DNA from: Paenibacillus sp. cl123
GTDB lineage: Bacteria; Bacillota; Bacilli; Paenibacillales; NBRC-103111
Length of the DNA stretch: 64,000 nt
Assembly: GCF_900101595.1 (NCBI RefSeq)
Contig: NZ_FMYY01000012.1
Coordinates: forward strand, 76,279 to 140,278
Reading direction: 5' to 3'
Positions 36,387 through 45,153 of the stretch are shown piece by piece. Under the pieces are notes generated by a model. The model was not told the DNA's origin and ran no database searches. It saw only the letters and a program-made list of their open reading frames with translations. The position numbers were made by a program, and so were the translations under genes. The stretch's first letter is position 1. Every line of letters starts with the position of its first letter.

Positions 36387-38381
36387 ATGCTGGATAAGAT
36401 CAAACAGTTCGCGTCCGAATTTTTCGTGACCGGCGATCCACTGATACTCGGAGCCCAGGTCAGCATCGCTATCGCCATGGTGGCGATCGTATTCGTGCTC
36501 ACCTACTTCCAGAAGTGGAGCTGGCTTTGGCGTGAATGGCTGACAACCGTCGATCATAAAAAAATCGGCATCATGTACATCATCTGCTCCATTCTCATGC
36601 TGTTCCGCGGCGGCGTGGACGCGCTCTTGATGCGCTTGCAGCTGGCGCTGCCGAATACCGAATTTTTGCATGCCGATCACTACAACCAGATTTTTACGAC
36701 GCATGGCGTCATTATGATTTTGTTCATGGCGATGCCGCTGATGTTCGGCTTGTTCAACATCGTGGTGCCGCTGCAGCTCGGAGCGCGCGACGTGGCGTAT
36801 CCGTTCCTGAACTCGCTGAGCTTCTGGATGTTTTTCTTCGGAGCGATGCTGTTCAACGTATCCTTCGTTATCGGCGGCTCGCCGGATGCAGGCTGGCTGG
36901 CATATCCGCCGCTGTCTGAAGTATCCCACAGCCCGGGAGTCGGGCAGAACTTTTATATCTGGGGTATTCAGATCTCCGGGATCGGAAGCTTGGCGACGGG
37001 GATTAACTTTATCGTGACGATATTGAAAATGCGCGCGCCCGGCATGACCTTGATGAAAATGCCGATGTTCACCTGGTCCGTGTTTTCGAGCTGCATCATC
37101 ATCATCTTCGCTTTCCCGATCTTGACGGTGACGCTGGCTCTGCTGTTCCTGGACCGGTTTCTGGGCGCCCACTTCTTTACGCTCGACGGCGGGGGTAACC
37201 CGATGATGTATATCAACCTCATCTGGATGTGGGGACATCCCGAGGTGTATATCGTTATTCTCCCGGCCTTCGGGATCTTCTCGGAGATTGTATCCGTGTT
37301 TTCGAAGAAAAAGCTGTTCGGCTATAAATCGATGGTTTTCGCCATGCTGATTATCAGCGTCCTGTCCTTCTTCACCTGGGCGCATCACTTCTTCACGATG
37401 GGATCGGGGGCCGACGTCAACGCCTTCTTTGCCTTAACCACGATGGCGATAGCCATACCCACCGGGGTTAAAGTATTTAACTGGCTGTTCACGATGTTCA
37501 GGGGACGGATACGCTTTACGACCCCGATGATGTGGACGATCGCATTTATTCCGTGCTTTGTGGTCGGGGGGATGACCGGGGTGCTGCTGTCCGTGGCGCC
37601 GGCCGACTTCCAATTCCATAACAGCTACTTCCTGATCGCGCATTTCCACCAGGTATTGATCGGCGGCGTGGCGTTCGGCTACTTCGCGGGCTTGTACTAC
37701 TGGTGGCCGAAGATGTTCGGCTTCAAGCTCAATGAGCATCTGGGCAAATGGGCGTTCTGGACCTGGAACATCGGGTTCTACGTATGCTTTATGCCGCAGT
37801 ACATCCTTGGACTGATGGGGATGACGCGCCGGATGTACACGTATGACTTCGACATGGGCTGGGGACCGCTTAACCTCGTATCGACGGTCGGCGGCTTCAT
37901 GATGGGGATCGGCTTCATCTTCCAGGTGTGGCAGATTGCTTACAGCATTAAAAATCACGAGCGGGATACGACGGGCGACGCCTGGGACGGACGGACGCTG
38001 GAATGGTCGATTCCATCGCCGGCTCCGTTGTACAACTTCGCCGTGCAGCCTGAAGTCAAGGAAACGGATGACTGGTGGGAACGCAAGGAGCGGCTTGGCG
38101 GCGGCGAGCAGGCGATAGCCAAGCTGTACGCCGAGCGGGATAAGGCTAAGCTGGAGCCGATTCATATGCCGCGCAATTCGGCTATCCCTTTCGTTATGTC
38201 GTTCTTGTGGTTCTTCGTCGGCTTCGGCTTCGTCTGGGGCTGGATGTGGATGGCGATCCCGGCGCTGGCCGGCGTAGCGATCTGCATGATCGTTCGTTCC
38301 TTTACCTATAATACCGACTACTATATTCCGGTCGATGAGATCAAGCGGACGGAAGCAAGCTTACGGGAGGTGAGAGTCTAA
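36387..38381 (+). CDS. qoxB: cytochrome aa3 quinol oxidase subunit I
   Basis: 664 residues, heme-copper oxidase core with about 14-15 membrane helices. Ligands are visible: FTTHG (low-spin heme), WGHPEVY (CuB His and cross-linked Tyr), AHHFFTMG (two CuB His) and AHFHQVLIGG (heme ligands). It reduces oxygen to water and pumps protons. It begins 15 bp after qoxA and ends sharing one base with the start of qoxC, as in a tight operon. Confidence 0.97.
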   Translation: MLDKIKQFASEFFVTGDPLILGAQVSIAIAMVAIVFVLTYFQKWSWLWREWLTTVDHKKIGIMYIICSILMLFRGGVDALLMRLQLALPNTEFLHADHYNQIFTTHGVIMILFMAMPLMFGLFNIVVPLQLGARDVAYPFLNSLSFWMFFFGAMLFNVSFVIGGSPDAGWLAYPPLSEVSHSPGVGQNFYIWGIQISGIGSLATGINFIVTILKMRAPGMTLMKMPMFTWSVFSSCIIIIFAFPILTVTLALLFLDRFLGAHFFTLDGGGNPMMYINLIWMWGHPEVYIVILPAFGIFSEIVSVFSKKKLFGYKSMVFAMLIISVLSFFTWAHHFFTMGSGADVNAFFALTTMAIAIPTGVKVFNWLFTMFRGRIRFTTPMMWTIAFIPCFVVGGMTGVLLSVAPADFQFHNSYFLIAHFHQVLIGGVAFGYFAGLYYWWPKMFGFKLNEHLGKWAFWTWNIGFYVCFMPQYILGLMGMTRRMYTYDFDMGWGPLNLVSTVGGFMMGIGFIFQVWQIAYSIKNHERDTTGDAWDGRTLEWSIPSPAPLYNFAVQPEVKETDDWWERKERLGGGEQAIAKLYAERDKAKLEPIHMPRNSAIPFVMSFLWFFVGFGFVWGWMWMAIPALAGVAICMIVRSFTYNTDYYIPVDEIKRTEASLREVRV

Positions 38382-39013
38382 TGGCACAAACGGTATCTCA
38401 CGGCCATGGCTCGCACGGACATGCGGCTCACGGTCATGACGACCATCATGAGCATGAGCATGAATCGCTTAAAACATTCGGCTTCTGGCTGTTTCTAATC
38501 ACGGACTGCATCTTGTTCGCCACGCTGTTCGCGACCTATGTCGTGCTGCGGGGCAATACGAACGGCGGGCCGACGCCGGAAGAGCTGTTCCAGATGCCGG
38601 GCATTATCGCCGAGACCTTCATCTTGCTGACGAGCAGCTTCACGAGCGGCTTGGCCGTCCTGGCGATGAACGCAGGCAAGAAAAAGGCGCTTATTGGCTG
38701 GCTCGGCGTAACTGCCGCGCTTGGCGCCGCCTTTATCGCCCTGGAGCTGGCCGAGTTTATTCATATGGTGGGTGAAGGAGCGACGATCAGCACAAGCGCG
38801 TTTCTGTCGGGCTTCTTTACCTTGGTCGGCACGCACGGACTTCACGTCTCGCTTGGGCTCGTCTGGATGCTTGGGCTGATGCTGCAGCTGCGCAAGCGGG
38901 GAATTACGCCGGTCACCAAGCGCAAGGTCGAGGTTCTCAGCTTGTATTGGCACTTTCTGGACGTGGTGTGGATTTTCGTATTCACGGTTGTCTACCTGAT
39001 GGGGGTGATGTAA
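38381..39013 (+). CDS. qoxC: cytochrome aa3 quinol oxidase subunit III
   Basis: 210 residues, five membrane helices; FGFWLFLITDCILFATLFATYVVLR in two short blocks and GTHGLHVSLGLVWM are standard. The first ~30 residues are unusually rich in histidine (HGHGSHGHAAHGHDDHHEHEHE), a possible metal-binding tail not needed for the core subunit. The start codon overlaps the last base of the qoxB stop. Confidence 0.94.
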   Translation: MAQTVSHGHGSHGHAAHGHDDHHEHEHESLKTFGFWLFLITDCILFATLFATYVVLRGNTNGGPTPEELFQMPGIIAETFILLTSSFTSGLAVLAMNAGKKKALIGWLGVTAALGAAFIALELAEFIHMVGEGATISTSAFLSGFFTLVGTHGLHVSLGLVWMLGLMLQLRKRGITPVTKRKVEVLSLYWHFLDVVWIFVFTVVYLMGVM

Positions 39014-39014
39014 C

Positions 39015-39374
39015 ATGGCAGGCTCCAAAACGGCTCAACCGGCCCGCTCCGGAGGCGGTCATCAGCAGCATGATGCCGGAGGGTCCCACGGTTCGCTGAA
39101 ATCGTATGTGATCGGCTTCGCGCTGTCGATCATCCTGACGATCATCCCGCTCGTAATCGTGCTTGGCGGTATGGTGAATAGAACGGGCACGCTGGTCATC
39201 ATTTTGCTGGCCGCTATCCTGCAGTTCGTCGTTCAGCTGCTGTTCTTCATGCATGTTAAGGAAGGCCCGAACGCGCGTTGGAACATCATGGCGCTGATCC
39301 TGGGTATGATCATTTTGCTGACGATTGTAGCGGGTTCGATCTGGATTATGACATACAATGCCGTGGCTCATTGA
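39015..39374 (+). CDS. qoxD: cytochrome aa3 quinol oxidase subunit IV
   Basis: 119 residues with three membrane helices; LQFVVQLLFFMHVKEG is the family block. A His/Gly/Ser-rich N-terminal tail (~30 residues) precedes the first helix, again with several histidines. Its ATG is the second base after the qoxC stop codon. Last gene of the qox operon. Confidence 0.93.
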   Translation: MAGSKTAQPARSGGGHQQHDAGGSHGSLKSYVIGFALSIILTIIPLVIVLGGMVNRTGTLVIILLAAILQFVVQLLFFMHVKEGPNARWNIMALILGMIILLTIVAGSIWIMTYNAVAH

Positions 39375-39383
39375 GCCCAGTAA

Positions 39384-39473
39384 TCCGGTGAATAAGAGGC
39401 CGGAGAGCCGACGGGGAATTGAAACAGCGAGTGGAAACTCCTATCGGCCGCAGGTCGCGGGTTATTCACCGGA
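39384..39473 (-). repeat. dispersed ~90-nt element with inverted ends, copy B
   Basis: The 12-bp ends TCCGGTGAATAA and TTATTCACCGGA are perfectly inverted, and an inner GCCGA/TCGGC helix lies between. The reverse complement aligns end to end with 31057-31145 (about 80% identity). It starts ten bases after the qoxD stop codon and precedes the operon terminator, so it is transcribed in the 3' untranslated region. Confidence 0.85.
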
Positions 39474-39527
39474 CTTCCAAAGTGTATCAACGATAGGAAT
39501 AGAGGTTACAGCCGATGTCGGGTTTAC

Positions 39528-39549
39528 AAAACCGGTATCGGTTTTTTTG
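39528..39549 (+). terminator. terminator of the qox operon
   Basis: AAAACCG / CGGTTTT stem, loop GTAT, followed by further T residues. It lies 154 bp after qoxD, behind the dispersed repeat. Confidence 0.8.
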
Positions 39550-39671
39550 TTAGGGATAGCTGGAAGCCGGAGATCTTACGAGCGTGGACGATTATAACTA
39601 AACTGTACTAATAAGAAATGCAGCTAATGATCTACAATGTAAATAGCGTTTATAACTAGGAGGGAAGAAAT

Positions 39672-40229
39672 ATGCTATTGGAAAATCAATGTCTTTTTCT
39701 AATAACCGGCATTATGGCAAGCGGCAAATCGACGGTCGCACAGCTGCTTGCCGAACGTTTTGCTTCGTCGGTTCATTTGCGCGGGGATATGTTCCGGAAA
39801 ATGGTCATACACAACCGCAAAGAAGTCCATCCGGATGCCCAGGAGGATCAGCTGAATCAGCTTCGGCTTCGTTACCGGTTAACCGCTCAAGCCGCAGATA
39901 CGTATTACGAACACGGTTTTACCGTCATTATGCAGGATGTTGTCGTTGGTCCGCTGCTTCATGATTTTGTTGCCAACGTGCGAAGCCGGCCTCTGTATGT
40001 GGTCGTCCTGTGTCCGAATGCTGAAACAGTCGAGCAGCGCGAAGCCGAGCGACCCAAAAAAGGCTACGGCATATGGACGGTAGCGGCGTTGGATCAGGTG
40101 CTGAAGCAGGATACTCCTCGCATCGGTATGTGGCTGGACAGCTCGGCGCTGACCGCGGAGGAGACGGTGGATGAAATTTTAAAGCGTTACCGGAATGAGG
40201 CGCTTTATAATGGAGCCCGGATGGATTAG
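39672..40229 (+). CDS. P-loop kinase-like protein
   Basis: 185 residues, single-domain nucleotide kinase fold. Walker A is GIMASGKST (13-21), followed by the LID-like and base regions (HLRGDMFRKM, GFTVIMQDVV, LYVVVLCP). The arrangement resembles chloramphenicol phosphotransferase and zeta-toxin-type kinases, which phosphorylate small molecules, but no specific substrate motif is seen and no antitoxin gene is adjacent. AGGAGGG precedes the ATG. Transcribed alone. Confidence 0.8.
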   Translation: MLLENQCLFLITGIMASGKSTVAQLLAERFASSVHLRGDMFRKMVIHNRKEVHPDAQEDQLNQLRLRYRLTAQAADTYYEHGFTVIMQDVVVGPLLHDFVANVRSRPLYVVVLCPNAETVEQREAERPKKGYGIWTVAALDQVLKQDTPRIGMWLDSSALTAEETVDEILKRYRNEALYNGARMD

Positions 40230-40287
40230 AGAATTTTATCCCTCCCCTCAATAAGAACTTCCCCCTGTACGTCCATTCGTGACATAC

Positions 40288-40293
40288 TATAAT
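40288..40293 (+). promoter_or_regulatory. probable -10 element of the binding-protein/two-component cluster
   Basis: TATAAT 48 bases before the start codon of the binding protein. The -35 region is weak (CTGTAC at 40265-40270), which suggests activator dependence; the adjacent YesN-type regulator is the obvious candidate. Confidence 0.35.
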
Positions 40294-40340
40294 GAAAAGA
40301 AACATCTATGTTCTGCATGTCATGTGAAAGAGGGATGCCG

Positions 40341-41687
40341 GTGAACCGAACAAATGCTGCCGGACTTGCAGCGCTTGCCTTGACGCTCTGTCTGCTCGCA
40401 GGCTGCAGCACGCGTTCCGAGCTGCTGAAGCCGCTTATACCCGGCTCTTCGGATAGCGGGAGGACAGAGCATGCCAGACCGTTCACGGTAACGCTGCGGC
40501 ACACGCAGGTGAAGGACCAGGACCGGCTAAGGCTCCAGATTCTGGAGGAAGTGGCCGACCGGATGGAGTCGAACGTGCCCGGCTTGAAGGTGGAGCTGGA
40601 GGGAATCGAAGACAAGGTTAACCGCTTCGAGAAGCTGCCGGGTGAGATGGCCGCGGGAAACCCTCCGGAAATTTTTGATTTATTCGGCGGCTCGGACACG
40701 AGGAAATACGTGAAGGCCGGGCGGCTGCTGGATCTGACGCCGATTCTGGAGGAGCTTGGGCTGGAGGGTGCGTTCAACAGCCTGGATGAGTTTACGGTGA
40801 ACGGCCATGTGTACGGTCTTCCGATAGCTTCGTTTGTTGAGGGGGTTTTTTACAATAAACGCATCTTCCGGGAGCTGGGCGTCTCCGTTCCCCAGACGTG
40901 GGAGCAGCTGCTCGATGTGGCCGCCAAGGCGAAAGCATCCGGGATCACGCCGTTCGCGCTCGCTTCCTCGGATGCCTGGGTCATCAATATGATGCTGAAT
41001 ACGCTGTGGGTGCGTACCGCAGGACCCGAGTCGGTCGAAGGTTTTGTTGAGGGTACGAGGAAATGGACGGATCCGGATGTGCTGGACGGCTTCCGGCGTT
41101 ATGAGCTGCTGCTGAACAAAGGGTATCTGCAGGCGGACAGCCTCCGCAGCAAGTATGCGGCGCAGCATCAGAAGTTTCGTGCGGGCGAGGCGGCCATGCT
41201 GTTCGACGGCAGCTGGGCGAACGCGTCGCTGCTCGATTCGATGCAGTCGCGCATTATCGACGATATCGGCTTTTTCAACTTTCCGGCTGTCGGCGGCAAG
41301 GGGGACGGCTTGATCAACGGCAGCCATTCCAACGGCTACGGCTTTTCTTCCGGCGTGAACGATCGGGAGCGCAGAGCGGTTACCGAGTTTATCAAAATCA
41401 TGTACAGCGAAGAAGCCCAGAAGCGGCAGCTGATGGAATCGGGTATTTTGCCTTCGATGAAGCTCACGAATATGACAGGGATACATCCGATCATCGGCGT
41501 GCTGCTGGAGGCGTCGAAGAACAAAACCTTCCCTGCCTTCGATTCCATCGTTCAGGCGAAGGTGCGCGAGACGCTGGAAACCGCCATGCAGGAGCTGCTC
41601 GGGGGCAAGCTGACGGCGGAGCAGGTGCTTGAGCGGGTGCAGCTGGTACAGGAAGAAGCTAACCGGGAAACGAGGAGACAGCCGTGA
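40341..41687 (+). CDS. extracellular sugar-binding lipoprotein coupled to a two-component system
   Basis: 448 residues, MalE/UgpB-type binding protein (family 1). Lipobox LLAGC (Cys22). Family blocks include NGHVYGLPIASFVEGVFYNKRIF and AMLFDGSWANASLL. The GTG at 40341 is chosen because AGAGGG lies six bases before it; the ATG at 40335 would overlap that site. The stop codon overlaps the start of the kinase gene (GTGA). No permease gene is near, so this protein may deliver ligand information to the kinase rather than only feed a transporter; sharing a distant permease pair is the alternative. Confidence 0.88.
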   Translation: MNRTNAAGLAALALTLCLLAGCSTRSELLKPLIPGSSDSGRTEHARPFTVTLRHTQVKDQDRLRLQILEEVADRMESNVPGLKVELEGIEDKVNRFEKLPGEMAAGNPPEIFDLFGGSDTRKYVKAGRLLDLTPILEELGLEGAFNSLDEFTVNGHVYGLPIASFVEGVFYNKRIFRELGVSVPQTWEQLLDVAAKAKASGITPFALASSDAWVINMMLNTLWVRTAGPESVEGFVEGTRKWTDPDVLDGFRRYELLLNKGYLQADSLRSKYAAQHQKFRAGEAAMLFDGSWANASLLDSMQSRIIDDIGFFNFPAVGGKGDGLINGSHSNGYGFSSGVNDRERRAVTEFIKIMYSEEAQKRQLMESGILPSMKLTNMTGIHPIIGVLLEASKNKTFPAFDSIVQAKVRETLETAMQELLGGKLTAEQVLERVQLVQEEANRETRRQP

Positions 41688-43489
41688 ACCTGAGAAAAAA
41701 AGTGTTTCTGGCGTTTATGGCCTTTATCCTCGTCCCGTTTTGTGTGTTAGGCGCGATCACCTATTTGCTGTCGCAGCATATTATCGAGGAAAATTATGCC
41801 GAGCAGTCGGAGTTTACCTTGAAGGCAGTCGGCCGCAACATTACGTATGTGCTGAAGGAAGCCAATTATTTCTCGGAAGACTCGATGCTTCGCGAAGACA
41901 TCCAGCGGGTGCTGCGGCAGGATCGCCTCGACCAGGTCAGCCAGGCGGAATATGAGCGGCTGCTTCAGCGGACATTCCTGAAGTTCTCTCCCGCCTATGC
42001 GATCACTTTATACAGCTTCGGGGGAAATACGTACAGCGAAGGGAAAATCGGCTACCGGCGTTATCCCTACGAATCGCTGATCGAGCATCCGGTGATGCTG
42101 GAGGTGCTGAAGCTCAACGGCATACCGCGCTGGATCGGCCCGTATGAGAATCCGGAAATTACGAACAATCCGCAGCTGTTCACTCAGATCCGCGTCATTA
42201 ACGATATGTATACGCTTAATAATATAGGCGTCATGCTGCAGCAGTTTCAATTCAACGAGCTTCATGAAATATTCAACTACTTCGGGACGAACCACTCCGA
42301 GGATGTCCGGTTCATGATGGTCAACGAGAACGGGCTGATCATGATCGACAACAAGGGCAAGCTCGGCGGCCGACATATTCAGGAAGTGACGAAAGGCAAG
42401 CTGGAGCTGGCGGGCGAATACCAGAGTCTCAAAACCAAGTTCGAGGATGTGGAGAGCGTTGTCTCCGTCCATCACCTGGCGCTGGAGGGCTACGGCCGGA
42501 TGAATTGGAGCGTCGTCTCCGTGACCCCATGGGCTTACTTGTCGGGGCGCTCGGAGCAGGTGATGCTGTGGATCGGCGTCATCACGGCCTTATGCGTGCT
42601 CAGCGCGCTGCTGTTCAACCTGCTGTTTGTCGGCCGGATCATCAAGTTTATCCGGTATGTGGCCGGCTCCATGAAGAAGGTCGAGATCGGCGATCTGACC
42701 GTCCGGGTGCAGACGGGAAGCAAGGACGAGACCAATGTGCTGGCCAGAGGCTTCAACAGCCTGGTCGAGCGGATCGATACGCTGCTGCTGGAGGTCAAGC
42801 TGGAGCAGCAGCGCAAGAACAAGGCGGAGCTGATGCTGATGCAGGCGCAGATCAAGCCGCATTTCCTTTTTAACACGCTGGAGTCGATCAATGCGCTCGC
42901 CGCTCAGAACGAAGGCCGGAAGGTAAGCCGGATGGTCCAGCGTCTAGGCACGCTGCTGCGGGTAAGCTTCTACCAGAAGGAAGAAATTCCTTTGTCGATG
43001 GAGATCGAGCATGTCACCAACTACCTGGAGATTCAGAAGTACCGGTTCGAAGATTTATTCGATTACGAGATCGAGGTTCCCGTTCACCTGGCTTCTACGC
43101 CTATCCTTAAGCTGACGCTGCAGCCTTTGCTGGAGAACAGTATCCAGCACGGCTTTGAGGAGTCGCACGAAGAGCACTGGGGAGCTTCCGGCAAGAAAGG
43201 CTTTCTCCGGGTCGCGGCCGAGGAGACGGAGGACGCCGTTATCGTCTGGGTGGAGGATAACGGGCCTGGCATTCCCGAGCAGGTGCTGCTGCGCTTGAAC
43301 AGCGGAAAGGCTGCCATAGCACGAACGGATGCGGGAGATGCCGCTGCGGGCGAGCGGGTCGGGCTGGGCATCCCGAATGTCGCGGATCGGCTGCGCATCC
43401 ATTATGGAAGCGGGTTCGGCATGATGATCTGCAGCGAGAAGGGGCAAGGCACCCGGATACGCTGCTCCATACCTAAACGAAGCTGGTGA
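41684..43489 (+). CDS. YesM-family sensor histidine kinase
   Basis: 601 residues. Transmembrane helices at about 10-32 and 288-310 flank an extracellular Cache-like domain; a HAMP linker follows. The phospho-acceptor region is MLMQAQIKPHFLFNTLESIN (His393), the short HisK signature of the LytS/YesM group, followed by an ATPase domain with QPLLENSIQHGF (N box) and DNGPGIP (G box). The GTG start overlaps the stop of the binding-protein gene, and its own stop overlaps the response-regulator start, so all three are translationally coupled. Expected to respond to the sugar-loaded binding protein or sugar itself. Confidence 0.93.
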   Translation: MNLRKKVFLAFMAFILVPFCVLGAITYLLSQHIIEENYAEQSEFTLKAVGRNITYVLKEANYFSEDSMLREDIQRVLRQDRLDQVSQAEYERLLQRTFLKFSPAYAITLYSFGGNTYSEGKIGYRRYPYESLIEHPVMLEVLKLNGIPRWIGPYENPEITNNPQLFTQIRVINDMYTLNNIGVMLQQFQFNELHEIFNYFGTNHSEDVRFMMVNENGLIMIDNKGKLGGRHIQEVTKGKLELAGEYQSLKTKFEDVESVVSVHHLALEGYGRMNWSVVSVTPWAYLSGRSEQVMLWIGVITALCVLSALLFNLLFVGRIIKFIRYVAGSMKKVEIGDLTVRVQTGSKDETNVLARGFNSLVERIDTLLLEVKLEQQRKNKAELMLMQAQIKPHFLFNTLESINALAAQNEGRKVSRMVQRLGTLLRVSFYQKEEIPLSMEIEHVTNYLEIQKYRFEDLFDYEIEVPVHLASTPILKLTLQPLLENSIQHGFEESHEEHWGASGKKGFLRVAAEETEDAVIVWVEDNGPGIPEQVLLRLNSGKAAIARTDAGDAAAGERVGLGIPNVADRLRIHYGSGFGMMICSEKGQGTRIRCSIPKRSW

Positions 43490-45153
43490 TGAGCTTGAAG
43501 ATCAAAGCGATGCTGGTCGACGACGAGATTAATATCGTCCGGAATCTGGAGAAAATTATTCCCTGGGCCCAGATGGAGGTCGAGGTCGTCGGAACCGCCT
43601 CCAACGGGCTCAAGGCGCTGGAGCTGGCCGCCGAGAAGCAGCCGGATCTGATTCTATCCGATATCCGCATGCCGATGATGGACGGGATTGAGCTGCTGAA
43701 GCAGCTGCGCGCCGCGGGTTATGAGGGCGAATTTATTATGCTGACCGGGTTCCAGGAATTTGATTACGCCCGCTCCGCAATTAAATTCGGCGCCTGCGAT
43801 TATCTGCTGAAGCCGATCGATTATGAAGAGCTGGAGAATGTGATCGGACGGCTGGCCGCGCAAATCCGCGAACGCAAGCAGCATCAGTTGAAGGAAACGA
43901 CCAAGTGGCGGGAAATTTCCGAGCTGGCGTATGAGAAGGTGCTGCTCGATTTGCTGATGGATTACACGTCGTTCCCGCTGCATCGCCTGCTGGATGAAGA
44001 GGACCGGTCATGGCTTGACCAATATTATGCGATGCTGCTGGTCGACCTCGACGATTATTCGGAGATTGCCAAGCAGGACGAGCGCGAGCGCAAGCTGGTT
44101 CACTTCGCCGTACGCAATGTGCTGCAGGAGGCGCTGCGCTCCGAGGTGGCCGAATATGCGGTGCTCCTGACGCGGGAAGGGGAATGGTGCGTCCTGATTC
44201 CGCTTCCTTCCATGAAGAAAGGCGTAGGAGCGGGCGGTGTGCCGGCAGACCTGCTCGGGCAGTGGTCGCAGCTGGTGCAGGATGCGGTGCGGCAGTATGT
44301 GAAGCTGTCGGTCAGCGTTGGCGTATACCCGGCTATTATTCCAGTCGAGCTGCTGGCAGAAGCCTACCGCAAAACGCAGCGCGGTCTTCAGCTGGGGCTG
44401 GAGAACAAGCAGGTGATATGGATCGAGCCGAATGCTGCCTCGGAAGGCTCGGACAATTCCTATTGGAATATCGCGGACGGTCTCGTAAGCGGGCTGACGC
44501 AGGGAGATGCGAATAAGATCGAGGCCGGGCTTGAAGAGCTGAACCGCACGCTAAAGGAGCTGGCCGGGCAAGGCTCGATGCGAGTGGAGCAGATGCTGCA
44601 TTTCCTGAATCTCCATCTGCTAAGGGAAATGCGGGCGATCGGTCTGCTGGACAGCGCTCAGGAGAAGCGGGTCTGGACGAAGCTGGAGAAGTCCTTCGGG
44701 GTGAAATGTCTGGTGGAGTGCGTGCATTTGCTTGTCCAGGAATGCCTGCAGACCAGCGCCGGCCGGCGCAAGACGCCGGAGCTGCTGATGGCCTCCGCGC
44801 GTGATTATATACATAAGCATCTGTCGCAGGACCTCGGCCTCGACGAGCTGGCCCAGCATCTGGGCATCAGCTGCAGTTACTTCAGCTTATTGTTCAAGCA
44901 GCAGCACCAGGAGACCTTCCTCGAATATCTGACGCGGGAGCGTATGGAGCTGGCCAAGCAGATGCTGCTGTCGAGCGATAAGAGCGTTACCCAGATCGGC
45001 AAGCTGGTCGGGTATGCGGAACGGCGGTATTTTACGAAGGTATTTCATAAATACGAAGGAATGACGCCATCGGAGTTCCGGGAACAAGCCGGAGGTTCGG
45101 TCAAAGAGACGGAGGAGCGGGAATATGGGGAACAAGCAATGGGAACTGAATGA
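43489..45153 (+). CDS. YesN-family response regulator with AraC-type DNA-binding domain
   Basis: 554 residues. The receiver domain (1-125) has acidic residues 11-12, phospho-acceptor Asp58 (LILSDIRMP) and the LKPIDYEEL lysine. A long middle region of YesN type leads to an AraC double helix-turn-helix (about 430-535; LGLDELAQHLGISCSYFSLLF, FTKVFHKYEGMTPSEFRE). The ATG at 43489 shares its A with the kinase TGA; a GTG one codon earlier is possible. It overlaps the next gene by 29 bp. Expected to activate sugar-uptake or catabolic genes. Confidence 0.93.
   Translation: MSLKIKAMLVDDEINIVRNLEKIIPWAQMEVEVVGTASNGLKALELAAEKQPDLILSDIRMPMMDGIELLKQLRAAGYEGEFIMLTGFQEFDYARSAIKFGACDYLLKPIDYEELENVIGRLAAQIRERKQHQLKETTKWREISELAYEKVLLDLLMDYTSFPLHRLLDEEDRSWLDQYYAMLLVDLDDYSEIAKQDERERKLVHFAVRNVLQEALRSEVAEYAVLLTREGEWCVLIPLPSMKKGVGAGGVPADLLGQWSQLVQDAVRQYVKLSVSVGVYPAIIPVELLAEAYRKTQRGLQLGLENKQVIWIEPNAASEGSDNSYWNIADGLVSGLTQGDANKIEAGLEELNRTLKELAGQGSMRVEQMLHFLNLHLLREMRAIGLLDSAQEKRVWTKLEKSFGVKCLVECVHLLVQECLQTSAGRRKTPELLMASARDYIHKHLSQDLGLDELAQHLGISCSYFSLLFKQQHQETFLEYLTRERMELAKQMLLSSDKSVTQIGKLVGYAERRYFTKVFHKYEGMTPSEFREQAGGSVKETEEREYGEQAMGTE

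Noticed and set aside
35583..37388. A 601-codon minus-strand open frame across qoxA-qoxB
   Set aside because: Shadow of the qox genes: composition dominated by Arg, His, Gln and Asp, no start signal.
39672..40229. A zeta-type toxin in a toxin-antitoxin pair
   Set aside because: The kinase fold fits loosely, but no small antitoxin gene overlaps or abuts it and it has its own ribosome site and separate transcription.
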